Part shown: positions 41,017 to 50,723 of the stretch, in pieces
How positions within the stretch are numbered: the first letter of the stretch is position 1
How the letters are laid out: the number at the start of each line of letters is the position of its first letter
NCBI GenBank assembly: GCA_019686135.1
Contig: JADGHL010000002.1
Coordinates: forward strand, 1 to 64,000
Length of the DNA stretch: 64,000 nucleotides
Source: Myxococcaceae bacterium
Lineage (GTDB): Bacteria > Myxococcota > Myxococcia > Myxococcales > Myxococcaceae
Reading direction: 5' to 3'
Translations under genes and position numbers: made by a program
The notes under the pieces: generated by a model
Database searches by the model: none
Told to the model about the DNA's origin: nothing
What the model saw: only the letters and a program-made list of their open reading frames with translations

Positions 41017-43152
41017 CTAAGCCTGCGCCTTCGCCGCCGCGTGGGCGCCCACGCCGTTCGACGGATGGATGTCCGTGGGCGGCTGGCGATCCGCTGCCCG
41101 CTCCTTCGCCGCCTCCGCGCGGCGCGACGCCTCGCGCTCTTTGTAGCGGCGGATCGCCCCGGCCATGATCTCGCCGATCAAGGTCCGGTAATCCATACCG
41201 GACCCTTCGGCGATCAGCACCAGATCGCTCCACCCCGGCGTCAGGCCGGGGAGCGGGTTGCACTCGAGGAAGTAGAAGCGGCCCTTCTCGTCCATCCGGA
41301 AGTCGATCCGGCCGACGTCGCGGCAGCCCAGCGCCATGAACGCGCCGCGCGCCGCGGTCTTCAACTTCTCCATCTGCCCGGGGTCCAGCTTGGCCGGCAC
41401 GTCGTAGCGGATGCGGTCGTTCCAATCGAGCTTGTGCTGGAAGCTATAGACGGGGTTCTTCTCGTTCGGTTCGAGGAAGACGATCTCCATCGGCGCCAGC
41501 ACCCGCGGGCGGCGTTCGCCGAGCAGGCCCACCGTGAACTCGCGGCCCGAGATGTAGTCCTCCACCAGCGCCGGCTGCTGGTACTTCTCGATCATCTCGC
41601 GCGCCGCGGCGCGGACCTCGGCCTCCGAGTAGCAGACGCTCTTCTGCACCACGCCCTTCGACGACCCCTCCGCCACCGGCTTGATGATCAGCGGGTAGGT
41701 GAACTCCTTGAGCAGCCGCTCCTTGCCGGTGGTGAGCAACTGGAAGTTGGGCGTGGCGATGCCGGCCTGCCGGACGATCTTCTTCGCCAGCGCCTTGTCC
41801 AACGCGAGCGAGAGCGTGGCCGGGTCGCTGCCGGTGTACGGGATGTCCAACAGCTCCAGCACCGCCGGCACCTGGCTTTCGCGGTTCCGGCCCTTGAAGC
41901 CCTCGGCGATGTTGAAGACGACGTCCACCGGCGTCGACGCGAGGATCGACGGCAGCTCCTGGTTCGCCTCCAGGTCGATCACCTCATGCCCCCAGGAGGC
42001 GATCGCCTCGCGGATCGCCTGCAGCGTGCTGGGCGAGTCGTATTCGGCCTCGCTGTCCTCCTGCGCGTCGTAGGTGGGTTTGATCCGCTTCACGTTGTAG
42101 GTGAAGCCCACCCGGAGCGGACCGCTCTTGCGCGTCGGCTTGCCCTGGCGGCGCGGGCTGTCCTTGAGGTTCCACCTTCTGGCCGCGCTCTCGATGATGG
42201 ATTCGATCACCTTGTCCAGGTGCAGCCCTTCGAGCTCGGCGGCGGCGTAGATCCCCGCGCCCGGCTCCAGCGAGGGGAGCGCGTTGATCTCCAGGAAATA
42301 CGGCACGCCCGCGTCGCTGAGCCGGAAGTCGATCCGCCCCAGATCCCGGCAGTCGAGCGCAGAGAAGATCCGTTGCGCCATCGACCGCACCTCGTGGGCG
42401 ATCTCCTTCGGGATCTGCGCGGGCGCGCGCACCGACACCGCGCGGTCATGCCTGGTCTTCAGCTCGTAGTCGTAGATCCGGTACTTCCGATCGCCGGCGA
42501 CCTGCGGGTCGAACACGTACTCCACCGGAGAGAGCACGCCGCCGAATTCGGTCTTCACCGCCTCGAGGAACGGGACGGTGAGGTCGGTGCCGGAGATGTA
42601 CTCCTCCACCAGGACGCCCGCGGGGTACCGCGCGAGCGCCTCGGCGACCTTCTGCCGCGCCTCGGCCACCGTCTCCGCCACCGACGCCTGGGTGATACCC
42701 TTCGAGGAGCCCTCGAAGTTCGGCTTGATGATCACCGGGAAGCGCAGGTCGTTCGGCTGGAACTGCGACATCGAGACGACGAACTGCCAGCCGGGCGTGC
42801 GGATCCCCTGCTCCCTGAGGATCAGCTTGCACAGCTGCTTGTCCAGGGTGATCGCCAGCGCGTACGCGTCGGAGCCCGTGTACGGGAAGCCCAGCTCGCC
42901 GAAGAGCGCCGGGTAGAACGCCTCGCGGAAGCGGCCGCGCCGGCCCTCGGCGGTGTTGAAGATGAGATCCGGCGTGTAGGCCTCGAGCCTCGCGACGATG
43001 CGCGAGGCGGGACCGGAGACCTCGAACCGCTCCAGCCGGTGACCGAGCCGCTCGATCGCCGCGGCGAGCGTGTTGACGGTCTCCTCGGTGTCGAACTCGG
43101 CCTCCTCCTCGGAGTCGGAGAGGCGGAGGTTGTGGGTGAGCGCTATCCGCAC
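41017..43152 (-). CDS. Duplicated D-alanine-D-alanine-ligase-like ATP-grasp protein
   Basis: A 711-residue protein with two complete Ddl-type units (residues about 1-345 and 360-711). Each has an N-terminal NTAEG or NIAEG segment, YTGSD, a lysine in IIKPNFEGSSKG or IIKPVAEGSSKG, EEYISG or EDYISG, and the metal site RIDFR with FLEIN or FLECN-PLPGLTPG. The fusion of two ATP-grasp ligases is unusual; possibly it makes or modifies a dipeptide. The GTG at 43150-43152 has AAGGAG 6 bases upstream and overlaps the end of the RDD gene by 10 bases. Confidence 0.85.
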   Translation of the reverse strand: MRIALTHNLRLSDSEEEAEFDTEETVNTLAAAIERLGHRLERFEVSGPASRIVARLEAYTPDLIFNTAEGRRGRFREAFYPALFGELGFPYTGSDAYALAITLDKQLCKLILREQGIRTPGWQFVVSMSQFQPNDLRFPVIIKPNFEGSSKGITQASVAETVAEARQKVAEALARYPAGVLVEEYISGTDLTVPFLEAVKTEFGGVLSPVEYVFDPQVAGDRKYRIYDYELKTRHDRAVSVRAPAQIPKEIAHEVRSMAQRIFSALDCRDLGRIDFRLSDAGVPYFLEINALPSLEPGAGIYAAAELEGLHLDKVIESIIESAARRWNLKDSPRRQGKPTRKSGPLRVGFTYNVKRIKPTYDAQEDSEAEYDSPSTLQAIREAIASWGHEVIDLEANQELPSILASTPVDVVFNIAEGFKGRNRESQVPAVLELLDIPYTGSDPATLSLALDKALAKKIVRQAGIATPNFQLLTTGKERLLKEFTYPLIIKPVAEGSSKGVVQKSVCYSEAEVRAAAREMIEKYQQPALVEDYISGREFTVGLLGERRPRVLAPMEIVFLEPNEKNPVYSFQHKLDWNDRIRYDVPAKLDPGQMEKLKTAARGAFMALGCRDVGRIDFRMDEKGRFYFLECNPLPGLTPGWSDLVLIAEGSGMDYRTLIGEIMAGAIRRYKEREASRRAEAAKERAADRQPPTDIHPSNGVGAHAAAKAQA

Positions 43153-43802
43153 CGGGTGCTCCTTCTGCGTCGTGTCTGACTGCGTCCATACCGGTCGCGC
43201 CGGTGCCGCGCCGCGAACATCACGCGGCTGGTCACCCGCCCGGTCGCCGTCGTCTGATCGCGGGACACGACACCCACGCCAGACGCGGCCACGACCTTGC
43301 CGTCCACCACCTGGGTCTCCGCCCACACGTCGCCGAACCGGAGCCCGAGCGGATCGCGCAGCACCCGCACGGTCTCCACGCCGCCGATCACCACCGCCCC
43401 GGCGACGAACGCCACCCACCCGACTTCCGGCATCATCCCCAGCAGAATCGGCAGCGCGAGCGGCGCATTCCGCAGCGTGCTGTCGCGCTTGCGCCCCGGC
43501 GACCGCGTCGGCAGGTGGACGACCTTGATCCCGAAGATCCGTTTGCCGATCGACTGGCCCTCGAAGATGCCGTCGGCGAAGAGCACGTAGAGGATCGCCA
43601 GCACCGGGCCGAAACGGACGCCGGCGGCCCAGAAGATCCCCCAGGCGATCACCAGATCCACGGCGCGGGCGCACAGGCGCATCCACAGCGTGCACTTCGG
43701 ATACGGCGATCCGGCGCGCTTCTCCGCCTCGATCTCCGCGAACGTCTTCACGTGATTCGCGGCCGTCATGGGCAACTGGGGCGGAGAAAAGAAGGCGTTC
43801 AC
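43143..43802 (-). CDS. RDD-family membrane protein
   Basis: A 219-residue membrane protein with the RDD pattern: LWMRLCARAVDLVIAWGIFW (Arg-Asp in the first membrane helix), FADGIFEGQSIGKRIFGIKVV and later helices (LGMMPEVGWVAFVAGAVVIGG). A basic C-terminal tail follows. GTG at 43800-43802 was chosen: it overlaps the preceding stop (GTGA) and has GGAGAG 8 bases upstream, whereas the in-frame ATG at 43769 has no ribosome site. It is translationally coupled to both neighbours, suggesting joint function with the ATP-grasp protein. Confidence 0.82.
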   Translation of the reverse strand: MNAFFSPPQLPMTAANHVKTFAEIEAEKRAGSPYPKCTLWMRLCARAVDLVIAWGIFWAAGVRFGPVLAILYVLFADGIFEGQSIGKRIFGIKVVHLPTRSPGRKRDSTLRNAPLALPILLGMMPEVGWVAFVAGAVVIGGVETVRVLRDPLGLRFGDVWAETQVVDGKVVAASGVGVVSRDQTTATGRVTSRVMFAARHRRDRYGRSQTRRRRSTRCG

Positions 43803-44389
43803 GGATCGGGCTCTCCGTCGTCCTCGCCCGCTAGCGCCTGCAGCCGCGCCCACGGATCCGTGGCGCGCTCGGGGCGATCGGACCAGGTGCGTAACTCCAG
43901 CGCGTCCTGTGCCGGAGCCTGCGCGGCGCGCTCGAAGTGCTCGGGGGCGAACTCCTGGTACGGGTAGAGGGGCTGTTCGCCCTCCTCCGGCTGCATGGGA
44001 CCGGGCCGGGATGCGGCCGGGACCGGGTCGATCACACCGGAGCCGATGCCCGCCAGCCGTCGGAGCCGTTCACGCGCCTGATGGATGCCCGACTCGTCCC
44101 CCGGATCCGCCGCCACGTCCTCCAGCGGCGGCCCCTCGCGGGTGAAGAAGACGAATGCCATCGACGGGCGCTTGGAGGACTCGCGCATCGCGAACTGCAC
44201 ACCGTCCAGCGTCCAGCCCCGGGGGACCCACTCGTTGAGGGTCCGCTCGAGGTTGTGCTCATCGACCGTGGAGAGCTCCACCACTTTGTAGAGGAGCTGG
44301 CGCGGAGGCAACGGCTTCGCCTGCGCCTGTCGCGAACGCCTCGCAGGGGGAGGACGGGACGACTTCTTTCCGCGAGGGCGCTTCGGCAT
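43799..44389 (-). CDS. DUF4177-like protein with basic N terminus
   Basis: A 196-residue cytoplasmic protein. An Arg/Lys-rich start (KRPRGKKSSRPPPARRSR) is followed by a DUF4177-type segment: LLYKVVELSTVDEHNLERTLNEWVPRGWTLDGVQF (about residues 30-65, split here to short pieces: LLYKVVELS, LERTLNEWVPRGW). The rest is acidic and Pro-rich (PEEGEQPLYPYQEFAPEHF), with no known domain. ATG at 44387-44389 was chosen by its position at the start of the basic region. It is the first gene of the DUF4177-RDD-ATP-grasp unit. Confidence 0.65.
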   Translation of the reverse strand: MPKRPRGKKSSRPPPARRSRQAQAKPLPPRQLLYKVVELSTVDEHNLERTLNEWVPRGWTLDGVQFAMRESSKRPSMAFVFFTREGPPLEDVAADPGDESGIHQARERLRRLAGIGSGVIDPVPAASRPGPMQPEEGEQPLYPYQEFAPEHFERAAQAPAQDALELRTWSDRPERATDPWARLQALAGEDDGEPDP

Positions 44390-44471
44390 GGGCGTAGCGC
44401 GCGCATTTCGCCCAAAACGGGCGCGGCGTTCAAGCGCCGCGGCGGCCGATCTTCCGGCCCCGGATCGGTCC

Positions 44472-45446
44472 CTATCCGTTGAGCAGTCGGGCGGCATCCA
44501 GCGCGTGGTAGGTCAGGATCAGGTCGGCGCCGGCGCGGCGGATGCTGGTGAGGACCTCCAGCATCACCCGCTCGTAGTCGATCCACCCGTGCTGCGCGGC
44601 GGCGCGCACCATCGCGTACTCGCCGGAGACGTTGTAGGCGGCGAGGGGCACGTCGAACCGCTCGCGGACCGCCCGGATGACGTCCAGGTAGCTGAGCGCC
44701 GGCTTGACCATCACCATGTCGGCGCCCTCATCGAGGTCCAGCTGCACCTCCTTGAGCGCCTCCCGCACGTTGGCCGGATCCATCTGGTAGCCGCGGCGGT
44801 CGCCGAACCGGGGCGCGCTCTGGGCGGCCTCCCGGAACGGGCCATAGAAGCCGGAGGCGTACTTCGCCGCGTAGCTGAGGATGGGGACGCTCGAAAAGCC
44901 CGACTCGTCCAGGCCCTTGCGGATCGCCCCGATGCGGCCGTCCATCATGTCCGAGGGCGCGATCACATCCGCCCCCGCCTGCGCGCAGCTCACCGCCATC
45001 TGGGTCAGCAGCGGGAGCGTCTGGTCGTTGTGCACCTCGCCGTCGACGATCACCCCGCAGTGCCCGTGGTCGGTGTACTCGCACAGGCAGACGTCGGCCA
45101 TGACCTGCAGCTCGGGGATGGCGTCCTTGATCGCCCGGATCGCCTTCTGGACGATCCCGTCCTTCGCCCACGCGGCGCTGCCGGTGGCGTCCTTGTGATC
45201 GGGGATGCCGAAGAGGATCACCGACGGCACGCCCAGCGCCCACGCCTGACGGGCCTCCTCCACCGCGAGCTCGACCGAGAGGTTGAACACGCCGGGCATG
45301 GCGCTGACCGGCTTCTTCACGCCGCGCCCTTCCACGACGAAGAGCGGATAGATGAAGTCCGAAGGCTGAAGGACGGTCTCGCGGACCATCCGGCGGAGGG
45401 TCTCGTTCCGGCGAAGGCGGCGCGGGCGGTGCGTGGGGAAGCTCAT
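44472..45446 (-). CDS. hemB: Delta-aminolevulinic acid dehydratase (porphobilinogen synthase)
   Basis: A 324-residue enzyme that joins two 5-aminolevulinate molecules to porphobilinogen in haem synthesis. Both active-site lysines are visible: [14 protein letters not shown] and [14 protein letters not shown]. The zinc site has three cysteines ([14 protein letters not shown]), so this is the zinc-dependent type. ATG at 45444-45446 starts the reading frame. No other haem gene is in the window. Confidence 0.97.
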   Translation of the reverse strand: MSFPTHRPRRLRRNETLRRMVRETVLQPSDFIYPLFVVEGRGVKKPVSAMPGVFNLSVELAVEEARQAWALGVPSVILFGIPDHKDATGSAAWAKDGIVQKAIRAIKDAIPELQVMADVCLCEYTDHGHCGVIVDGEVHNDQTLPLLTQMAVSCAQAGADVIAPSDMMDGRIGAIRKGLDESGFSSVPILSYAAKYASGFYGPFREAAQSAPRFGDRRGYQMDPANVREALKEVQLDLDEGADMVMVKPALSYLDVIRAVRERFDVPLAAYNVSGEYAMVRAAAQHGWIDYERVMLEVLTSIRRAGADLILTYHALDAARLLNG

Positions 45447-45508
45447 CGCGCGCCAATGTGCCACCCCACAGGGCGCGGCGCACGCGGATCGACTCGCCCG
45501 GCGGGCGC

Positions 45509-46537
45509 TCAGGCCTTCTGGAGGCGGACATCCCGGCACATCGGCCGCTCGATGAGCTTCGTGATGCGCCACCCCGCCTGGCCGACGAGCGACTCCAGCG
45601 CCGCGATGCTCCTCGGCCGGAGCTTCACCGGGGAGGTGCGCTGCAAATAGGTCGCGGTCTCGCCATCGCTCGTCGCCGAAGCGACGAAGGTCGTGTCCGG
45701 AGGCGTGAGCGCAGCGAGGGCGCGGAGGTTGGCGGCCACTGTCGCATCGTCGGCGTACTCGAAGAGCGCGCCTTCGGACGACACTGCGATCAGCGCACTG
45801 GGCTCCTGATACGGGGCGACGAGCGGCGCCAGCGAGTCCACGTGGCTCCAGTCGTAGGGGACGTGGTGCACGCTCACCTCCACGCCCGCGAGCGGTCCAC
45901 CGTCCTGCTGGAGCGCAGCGAGCGCGCGCACACCGAACGAGGGCCCGGCGGATTGCAGATCCAGCGCTACGATCCGCACGCGCCGGCCGTCGAGCACGGA
46001 AGGGCGATCCCGCCGAAGAATCAGCAGGGCGTTGAGGCTGTCGATGCACGGCCCGCCGCCGACGTTGAGCAGAAGCAGCGGCCGCCCGGCTTGCGCCTCC
46101 AGCGCCGGCCCCAGCGCCTCGGCGAGCAGCTCCGCCATGTCGCGAAGCCGCAGCCGGATCGACACCGCCGGCAGCGCCGCGGCGATCTTCCGGTCGATCG
46201 GATCCGCCCAATCGCCCAGGTGCTCCGGCCCGAGCTTGAACAGGTAGGTGTGCATCCCTGCCAGGAACGAGCCGCTGGCGCGCTGGAGACTTCGGGCGAG
46301 CACGGACTTGCGCAAAAGAATCCGCATCAGGAGCTTCCCGACGAGCTTCGGCATCCGCTTCCGGCGCTTCTCGCTGTCAATGAAGGCCCGCTCGAGCGCG
46401 CGGATCTCCTCGTCACCGGGCACCGCCGAGAACGCGGGATGGGTCACGTCGATGACGGGGAGCATGACCCCCTCGTCGGTCACGGCATGCCGGATGTCGG
46501 AGCTCACGGCCGCGTTCATTAACGGCCATCTCGACAC
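45509..46537 (-). CDS. Methyltransferase-fold protein of unknown substrate
   Basis: A 342-residue soluble protein. The N-terminal 120 residues are helical and basic ([19 protein letters not shown]). The central part has a SAM-type nucleotide loop ([20 protein letters not shown]) and an acidic end of strand 2 ([11 protein letters not shown]), then [14 protein letters not shown], and a late region ([15 protein letters not shown]) typical of class I methyltransferases. The substrate is not evident. Start codons at 46537 and 46519 are both possible. The stop lies 62 bases before the hemB gene's start. Confidence 0.7.
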   Translation of the reverse strand: MSRWPLMNAAVSSDIRHAVTDEGVMLPVIDVTHPAFSAVPGDEEIRALERAFIDSEKRRKRMPKLVGKLLMRILLRKSVLARSLQRASGSFLAGMHTYLFKLGPEHLGDWADPIDRKIAAALPAVSIRLRLRDMAELLAEALGPALEAQAGRPLLLLNVGGGPCIDSLNALLILRRDRPSVLDGRRVRIVALDLQSAGPSFGVRALAALQQDGGPLAGVEVSVHHVPYDWSHVDSLAPLVAPYQEPSALIAVSSEGALFEYADDATVAANLRALAALTPPDTTFVASATSDGETATYLQRTSPVKLRPRSIAALESLVGQAGWRITKLIERPMCRDVRLQKA

Positions 46538-46543
46538 CGCGCA

Positions 46544-47323
46544 TCAGGCTCCGATGCGCGGTTCCAGCCAGCGGGCCACCTCCTCGCCGTAGCCGGAGTC
46601 GTCGTGGACCACCAGCGGAGGCTCCACCCGCACGGCAGCGCCCGGGGTCCGCGCAGCGGTCAGAAGGACGCGCTTGGCCGGGCGGTGCGCGCGGGAGTGG
46701 ACGAACCGAAGGCGCGTCGGCGCGAGGTCCACCTGCATCAGCGCGTCGATCAGCGGAGCGAGGCGATCGGACGGGTAGATGACGGACAGCTCGCCGCGGT
46801 CGCGCAACAGCCACGCGGCGGCGCGCGCCACGTCCCCGATCGTGCAGGCCAGCTCGTGCCGGGCGATCGCCTTCTCCGGATCCGAGTTGAGCTCATCGCC
46901 GCGGACCGGGAGGTACGGCGGGTTGCAGACCACGTGCGCGAACGCGCCGCGCGGGAAGATCCGGTGGACCTGTCTGAGATCGCCGAGCGCTAGGGCGATC
47001 CGATCCTCACACCCGTTGAGCCGGACGTTGCGGGACGCCAGATCGTACAGCCGCGGCTGCAGCTCGAGGCCCACCACCGCCTGCCATCCGAAACGGCGCG
47101 CGAGAATCAGCGCCAGCACGCCACAACCGATCCCGAGCTCGCAGGTGGGCCCGCCTGGTCCGGCCCCGCCTTCGGCCACGAAGTGCGCCAGCAGCACCGG
47201 GTCGAGCGTGAAGCGGTAGCCGCGCGTGCTCTGCAGCAGCACCAGGTCGCCTCCGAACAGCGCGTCGAGCGACTCGCCGGGTCGGATGGCGGGACCCATC
47301 GTCGGATCGAGAAGCACCGTCAT
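46544..47323 (-). CDS. TrmN6-like (tRNA1(Val) adenine-37 N6) methyltransferase
   Basis: A 259-residue SAM methyltransferase. SAM binding is LGIGCGVLALILARRFG, and the catalytic motif is CNPPYLP (N-P-P-Y, typical for N6-adenine methylation). The opening with GESLDALFGGDLVLLQSTRGYRFTLDPVLLAHF matches the TrmN6/YfiC group. ATG at 47321-47323 overlaps the stop of the upstream DUF1015 gene (ATGA). Confidence 0.87.
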   Translation of the reverse strand: MTVLLDPTMGPAIRPGESLDALFGGDLVLLQSTRGYRFTLDPVLLAHFVAEGGAGPGGPTCELGIGCGVLALILARRFGWQAVVGLELQPRLYDLASRNVRLNGCEDRIALALGDLRQVHRIFPRGAFAHVVCNPPYLPVRGDELNSDPEKAIARHELACTIGDVARAAAWLLRDRGELSVIYPSDRLAPLIDALMQVDLAPTRLRFVHSRAHRPAKRVLLTAARTPGAAVRVEPPLVVHDDSGYGEEVARWLEPRIGA

Positions 47324-48444
47324 CCGCGCCTCTGCGTTGAGGGGTCGAGAAAAAGCAGGCCCAAAGGAGGCACCGGATCGACCCGCACCGTCTTCGGCGG
47401 CAGCGACTGCGCCGCTTCGATCACCGCCCGCAGCTCCCAGACCGGCGGCGGGTTGAGCCCGAAGCCCACCTGGAACACGCCCGCATCGACCTGCGCCACC
47501 AGGTCCTCGAGCTCGGTCACCGCGTACACGTTGGGGTGTCCCGGCGCCTCGGGGTCCGGGATCCCCAGCACGGTCCGGAGCACCAGCGCGTTGAGCAGCG
47601 CGAGATCGAGGCTGCGCAGGGTCGGGCTGCGTGGCGCGGCCGGGATGTGGTCGAGCTCCATTCCCTGACGGAAGCGGAGCAGCTTCCCCTGCCCGCCCGG
47701 CAGAATCAGCAGAACGCCGTGCTGTCCGCGGGAGATCGTCGCAAGGCGTTCGCGCGCCGCATCCAGCCCGGCACGGGTCATGAGCGCGCCCTCGAGCTCG
47801 TAGATGCGGGCGTAGTCCCGGACCAGCGCGAGGAAGCGTTCGGGCGTGAAGTTGTGCAGGCCTTTGAGCCCGCGGTGATACGGCGCCAGCTTCAGGCCGG
47901 GCTCGGAGAGCGGCACCACGGCGGCAAGGAACGTCCCGTCCTCCGGGAGCGGACCGTGCGGCCGCACCGGGATCTCCTCCAGCACGGTTCGCAGTCTCCG
48001 CGTGAGCGCGCCGCCCGGCACGCGCCACATCCGCCATCGCCACGGCCCGTTCTGTGCCTCCCACACGGCGATCCCCTCCGCGGCGATCTCCGCCAGGAGC
48101 GCGCGCAGGACGCCGTGATCATCCGCGGCGAGAACCGGCACGGGCTGAACGGGCGCGCGCGCAGGGCGGGCGGGCGCGCGTTCGAGCGCGTCGAGGCCCT
48201 CCTCGCCCGCGTGCATCGCGCCGACCAGGAGGTGGACTGGCGGCCGGCGCGAGTACGGATCCGCGTCGCGGACCTCGACCACGTAGAGCGCCGGCGGCTC
48301 GGAGACGAGCTCGCCCGCATTCGCCCAGCGCTGCAACGTGGCCCAGGGATCCGGCGCGTTCCGGAGCTCCGGCGCCTCGATCCGTTCCGCACCCTCCTCC
48401 GGCGACGGGAAGCGGAGAGCCCTGAAGGGAAGGACGTGCGCCAT
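47320..48444 (-). CDS. DUF1015-family protein
   Basis: A 374-residue cytoplasmic protein of DUF1015. It begins with the family-type MAHVLPFRALRF and includes VHLLVGAMHAGEEGLDAL, a run of HNFTPERFLALVRDYARI and ELEDLVAQVDAGVFQVGFGLNPP. The biochemical function of the family is not established to my knowledge. ATG at 48442-48444 is the best start; a TTG 6 codons upstream is possible. The gene is coupled to the TrmN6-like gene by ATGA overlap. Confidence 0.8.
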   Translation of the reverse strand: MAHVLPFRALRFPSPEEGAERIEAPELRNAPDPWATLQRWANAGELVSEPPALYVVEVRDADPYSRRPPVHLLVGAMHAGEEGLDALERAPARPARAPVQPVPVLAADDHGVLRALLAEIAAEGIAVWEAQNGPWRWRMWRVPGGALTRRLRTVLEEIPVRPHGPLPEDGTFLAAVVPLSEPGLKLAPYHRGLKGLHNFTPERFLALVRDYARIYELEGALMTRAGLDAARERLATISRGQHGVLLILPGGQGKLLRFRQGMELDHIPAAPRSPTLRSLDLALLNALVLRTVLGIPDPEAPGHPNVYAVTELEDLVAQVDAGVFQVGFGLNPPPVWELRAVIEAAQSLPPKTVRVDPVPPLGLLFLDPSTQRRG

Positions 48445-48499
48445 CGACGCCAAAGATGGCAACGCCGCGCCCCTTCCGCCCGCCTGGCCGCTTCGGCAA

Positions 48500-48522
48500 G
48501 GCCGGTGGTGGGGCCACCGGCC
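48500..48522 (-). terminator. Strong hairpin after the collagen-like gene (terminator-like, no T run)
   Basis: GGCCGGTGG (48500-48508) and CCACCGGCC (48514-48522) form a perfect 9-base-pair stem with a 5-base loop, 12 bases after the collagen-like gene's stop. On the minus strand it is followed by TTGCC rather than a T tract, so termination is uncertain; it may protect the transcript's 3' end. Confidence 0.45.
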
Positions 48523-48534
48523 GGCCGGGCGGCG

Positions 48535-50364
48535 TCAGAGCTTGAGGAACACCACGTCCAGCTCGGGTTGAAGCACCGTGGTGTTGTCTCCGCCGATCGA
48601 CGCGCTCGAGCCGCCGGTGACCTTCGCCTGCACCGAGATCGTGTGGACGCCAGGCGAAAGCGTCAGCACCGACTGCATGCTCCAGTAGGCGAACGCGCCA
48701 GAGATTGCGCTGGTGTTGCTCGCGATGAGGCGCTGGTACGCGCCGTTGGCCGGCGTCGCCCCGTCCACGAAGAACGCCACGTCCACCGTGGAGTAGCCCG
48801 AGGTGCCGGTGCCGTTGGTCTGGATCCCGCCGTAGGTGGTCAGCAGCACCACGCTGTTCGTGGGGACATTCACGTTCGTCACGAGCCCGGGGACCGTGGT
48901 GAAGCTCGAACCGGCCGAGAGCGTCAGAGTCGAGGTGCCGTAGACCGCGATTGCATCCTGACCGGTGGTCCCCGCCGGGCCGGTCGGCCCCGTTGCGCCG
49001 GTCGCTCCCTTCGGTCCCGTCGGCCCCATCGGGCCGGCGACGCCCGTGGGACCGGTGGGGCCGGTGGCGCCCGTCGCACCCTTCGGGCCGGTCGGACCCA
49101 TGGGACCGAGCGCGCCGGTTGGACCCATCGGACCCATGGGGCCAATCGCTCCGGTCGGGCCAGTCGGACCCGTGGGCCCGATGGGGCCAATCGCTCCCGT
49201 CGGACCAGTAGGACCCGTCGGACCCATGGGGCCGATCGCTCCAGTCGGGCCCGTCGGACCAACGGGGCCGATGGGACCCGTCGCTCCAGTCGGGCCCGTC
49301 GGACCAACGGGGCCGATGGGACCCGTCGCGCCACTCGGGCCCGTCGGACCAACGGGGCCGATGGGACCCGTCGCTCCAGTCGGGCCCGTCGGACCAACGG
49401 GGCCGACGGGGCCGATCGCTCCGGTCGGGCCGGTCGGACCAACGGGGCCCATGGGACCCATCGCTCCGGTCGGGCCGGTCGGACCTGTGGGCCCGATCGG
49501 ACCGATCGCTCCAGTCGGGCCCGTCGGCCCCATCGGACCCATCGCGCCGGTAGCGCCAGTCGAACCGGTCGGCCCCATCGGACCGATTGCTCCCGTCGGA
49601 CCCGTCGGGCCCATCGCGCCGGTTGCACCTGTCGGACCGGTCGCGCCGGGGGCGCCGTTGCAGGCGAACAACTGCTGCCCGCCGACCGTGAACTGAACGC
49701 CTCCGAACGGACAGGTCGGATCCCCGGCAGAGAGCGCGAGCGCGGTCACCGACTCACCGTCGGCGCCCGGCGCGCCGTTGCAGGCGAATGTGGTCTTCCC
49801 GCCGACGGTGAAGCGCACGCCGCCAAACGGACACTCGGCATCGCCCACGGGCACCGCTTCGGAGACGACCGACTCGCCGGCCGGGCCGACCAGGCCCGTC
49901 GGTGGACCGACCCAGTTGCCCTGTTCGTCAATCACGGTCGTGCCGTTCACCGTCACCGAGGTGGGGTGGATGTCGCCGCGCACGTCCTCCGCGACCAGCG
50001 CGTAGGGCACGCTGACGAGCTCCTCGCGCGGGGTCATCTCGGGATCGTCCTGCACGGTGAAGCCGAGGAACACCGGCAGCCCGTCGAACAGCCCGGGGTC
50101 GATGGGCTGGGTGCGCCCCAGCACGACGGCGAAGTAGCCGTCCTGCAACGGCACATCGAGCGCCTCCATCCAGAACGGATCGCCGCCCTCCGGCTGGGTG
50201 TAGAGCGCGAAGCGGATCTTCACCGTGCCGGTGATCGGACGGCCCGCGACGTCGAGCAGCCGCCCCTGCTGCGCAAGGAAGTGGGGCGCATCCGCATGGG
50301 CGATGCGGGGCGCCGCCCACGCCAGCACCGCGAGCACCGGCAACACGACGCGAAGCACCTTCAT
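48535..50364 (-). CDS. Exported collagen-like protein
   Basis: A 609-residue secreted protein. After a signal peptide ([21 protein letters not shown]) comes a non-repeat domain (residues about 25-165) also seen ahead of tail-fibre and collagen-like regions, with [19 protein letters not shown], then two copies of a small [21 protein letters not shown] motif (residues about 185-235). Residues about 236-467 are Gly-X-Y triplets, mostly G-P-T, G-P-I, G-P-M, A-T/I/M. A globular beta-rich C-terminal domain of 140 residues ([18 protein letters not shown]...VVFLKL) probably starts trimerisation. There is GGAGGGA 5 bases before ATG 50364. Its start overlaps the stop of the upstream small lipoprotein. 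Confidence 0.9.
   Translation of the reverse strand: MKVLRVVLPVLAVLAWAAPRIAHADAPHFLAQQGRLLDVAGRPITGTVKIRFALYTQPEGGDPFWMEALDVPLQDGYFAVVLGRTQPIDPGLFDGLPVFLGFTVQDDPEMTPREELVSVPYALVAEDVRGDIHPTSVTVNGTTVIDEQGNWVGPPTGLVGPAGESVVSEAVPVGDAECPFGGVRFTVGGKTTFACNGAPGADGESVTALALSAGDPTCPFGGVQFTVGGQQLFACNGAPGATGPTGATGAMGPTGPTGAIGPMGPTGSTGATGAMGPMGPTGPTGAIGPIGPTGPTGPTGAMGPMGPVGPTGPTGAIGPVGPVGPTGPTGATGPIGPVGPTGPSGATGPIGPVGPTGPTGATGPIGPVGPTGPTGAIGPMGPTGPTGPTGAIGPIGPTGPTGPTGAIGPMGPMGPTGALGPMGPTGPKGATGATGPTGPTGVAGPMGPTGPKGATGATGPTGPAGTTGQDAIAVYGTSTLTLSAGSSFTTVPGLVTNVNVPTNSVVLLTTYGGIQTNGTGTSGYSTVDVAFFVDGATPANGAYQRLIASNTSAISGAFAYWSMQSVLTLSPGVHTISVQAKVTGGSSASIGGDNTTVLQPELDVVFLKL
49239..49418. repeat. Four tandem 45-bp repeats inside the collagen-like region
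   Basis: Near-identical 45-base units begin at 49239, 49284, 49329 and 49374, each encoding 15 residues (five Gly-X-Y triplets) in frame. Only one or two bases differ between copies. Such units can expand or contract by slipped pairing without shifting the frame. Confidence 0.8.
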
Positions 50365-50642
50365 GGCGTCCCTCCCGCGCTGGACTCCGTGGTGGATTGC
50401 GTGCCCGCGACGATGCCGCTGCGGACGCTGAAGGAACCGGACTTCGGCGTTCCGCCCGCGGGAGTGGTGGTGGTGATCAACCGGAAGTTCGGGCTGGTGG
50501 CCTGCACCGCGCCAGCGACGTTCGCGCTGGCACGGACCGGGTCCGCCACGCCCTCTTCCACCGAGCGGATCTTCCCGCCGCACTGGCAACCGCTCCAGGC
50601 GAGCAGGAGTCCGAAGAGCCCCAGGCACTGCGCACGACGCAT
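50361..50642 (-). CDS. Small predicted lipoprotein upstream of the collagen-like gene
   Basis: A 93-residue protein with a signal peptide ending in a lipobox ([14 protein letters not shown], near residue 19). The mature part is short, with [19 protein letters not shown]; the rest lacks recognisable domains. The stop overlaps the ATG of the collagen-like gene (ATGA), so both are translated together and the lipoprotein may anchor or assist it. ATG at 50640-50642 was chosen because it puts the hydrophobic segment at the start. Confidence 0.7.
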   Translation of the reverse strand: MRRAQCLGLFGLLLAWSGCQCGGKIRSVEEGVADPVRASANVAGAVQATSPNFRLITTTTPAGGTPKSGSFSVRSGIVAGTQSTTESSAGGTP

Positions 50643-50723
50643 TCGCCGCGACCCCCTGTTGCCGCAATGTCCAAGGGCCATCCTAGGCGAAGTGCCGGTG
50701 CGCCGCGAAACCGCGGCGTCCGG

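Noticed and set aside
39097-43179. A 1360-codon open frame on the plus strand
   Set aside because: Antisense to the peptidase, methyltransferase and ATP-grasp genes; composition is typical of a shadow frame.
48965-49696. Second Gly/Pro-repeat protein on the plus strand of the collagen-like gene
   Set aside because: Gly and Pro codons (GGN/CCN) are reverse complements, so the antisense of a Gly-Pro repeat is again Gly-Pro rich. No signal or start context supports it.
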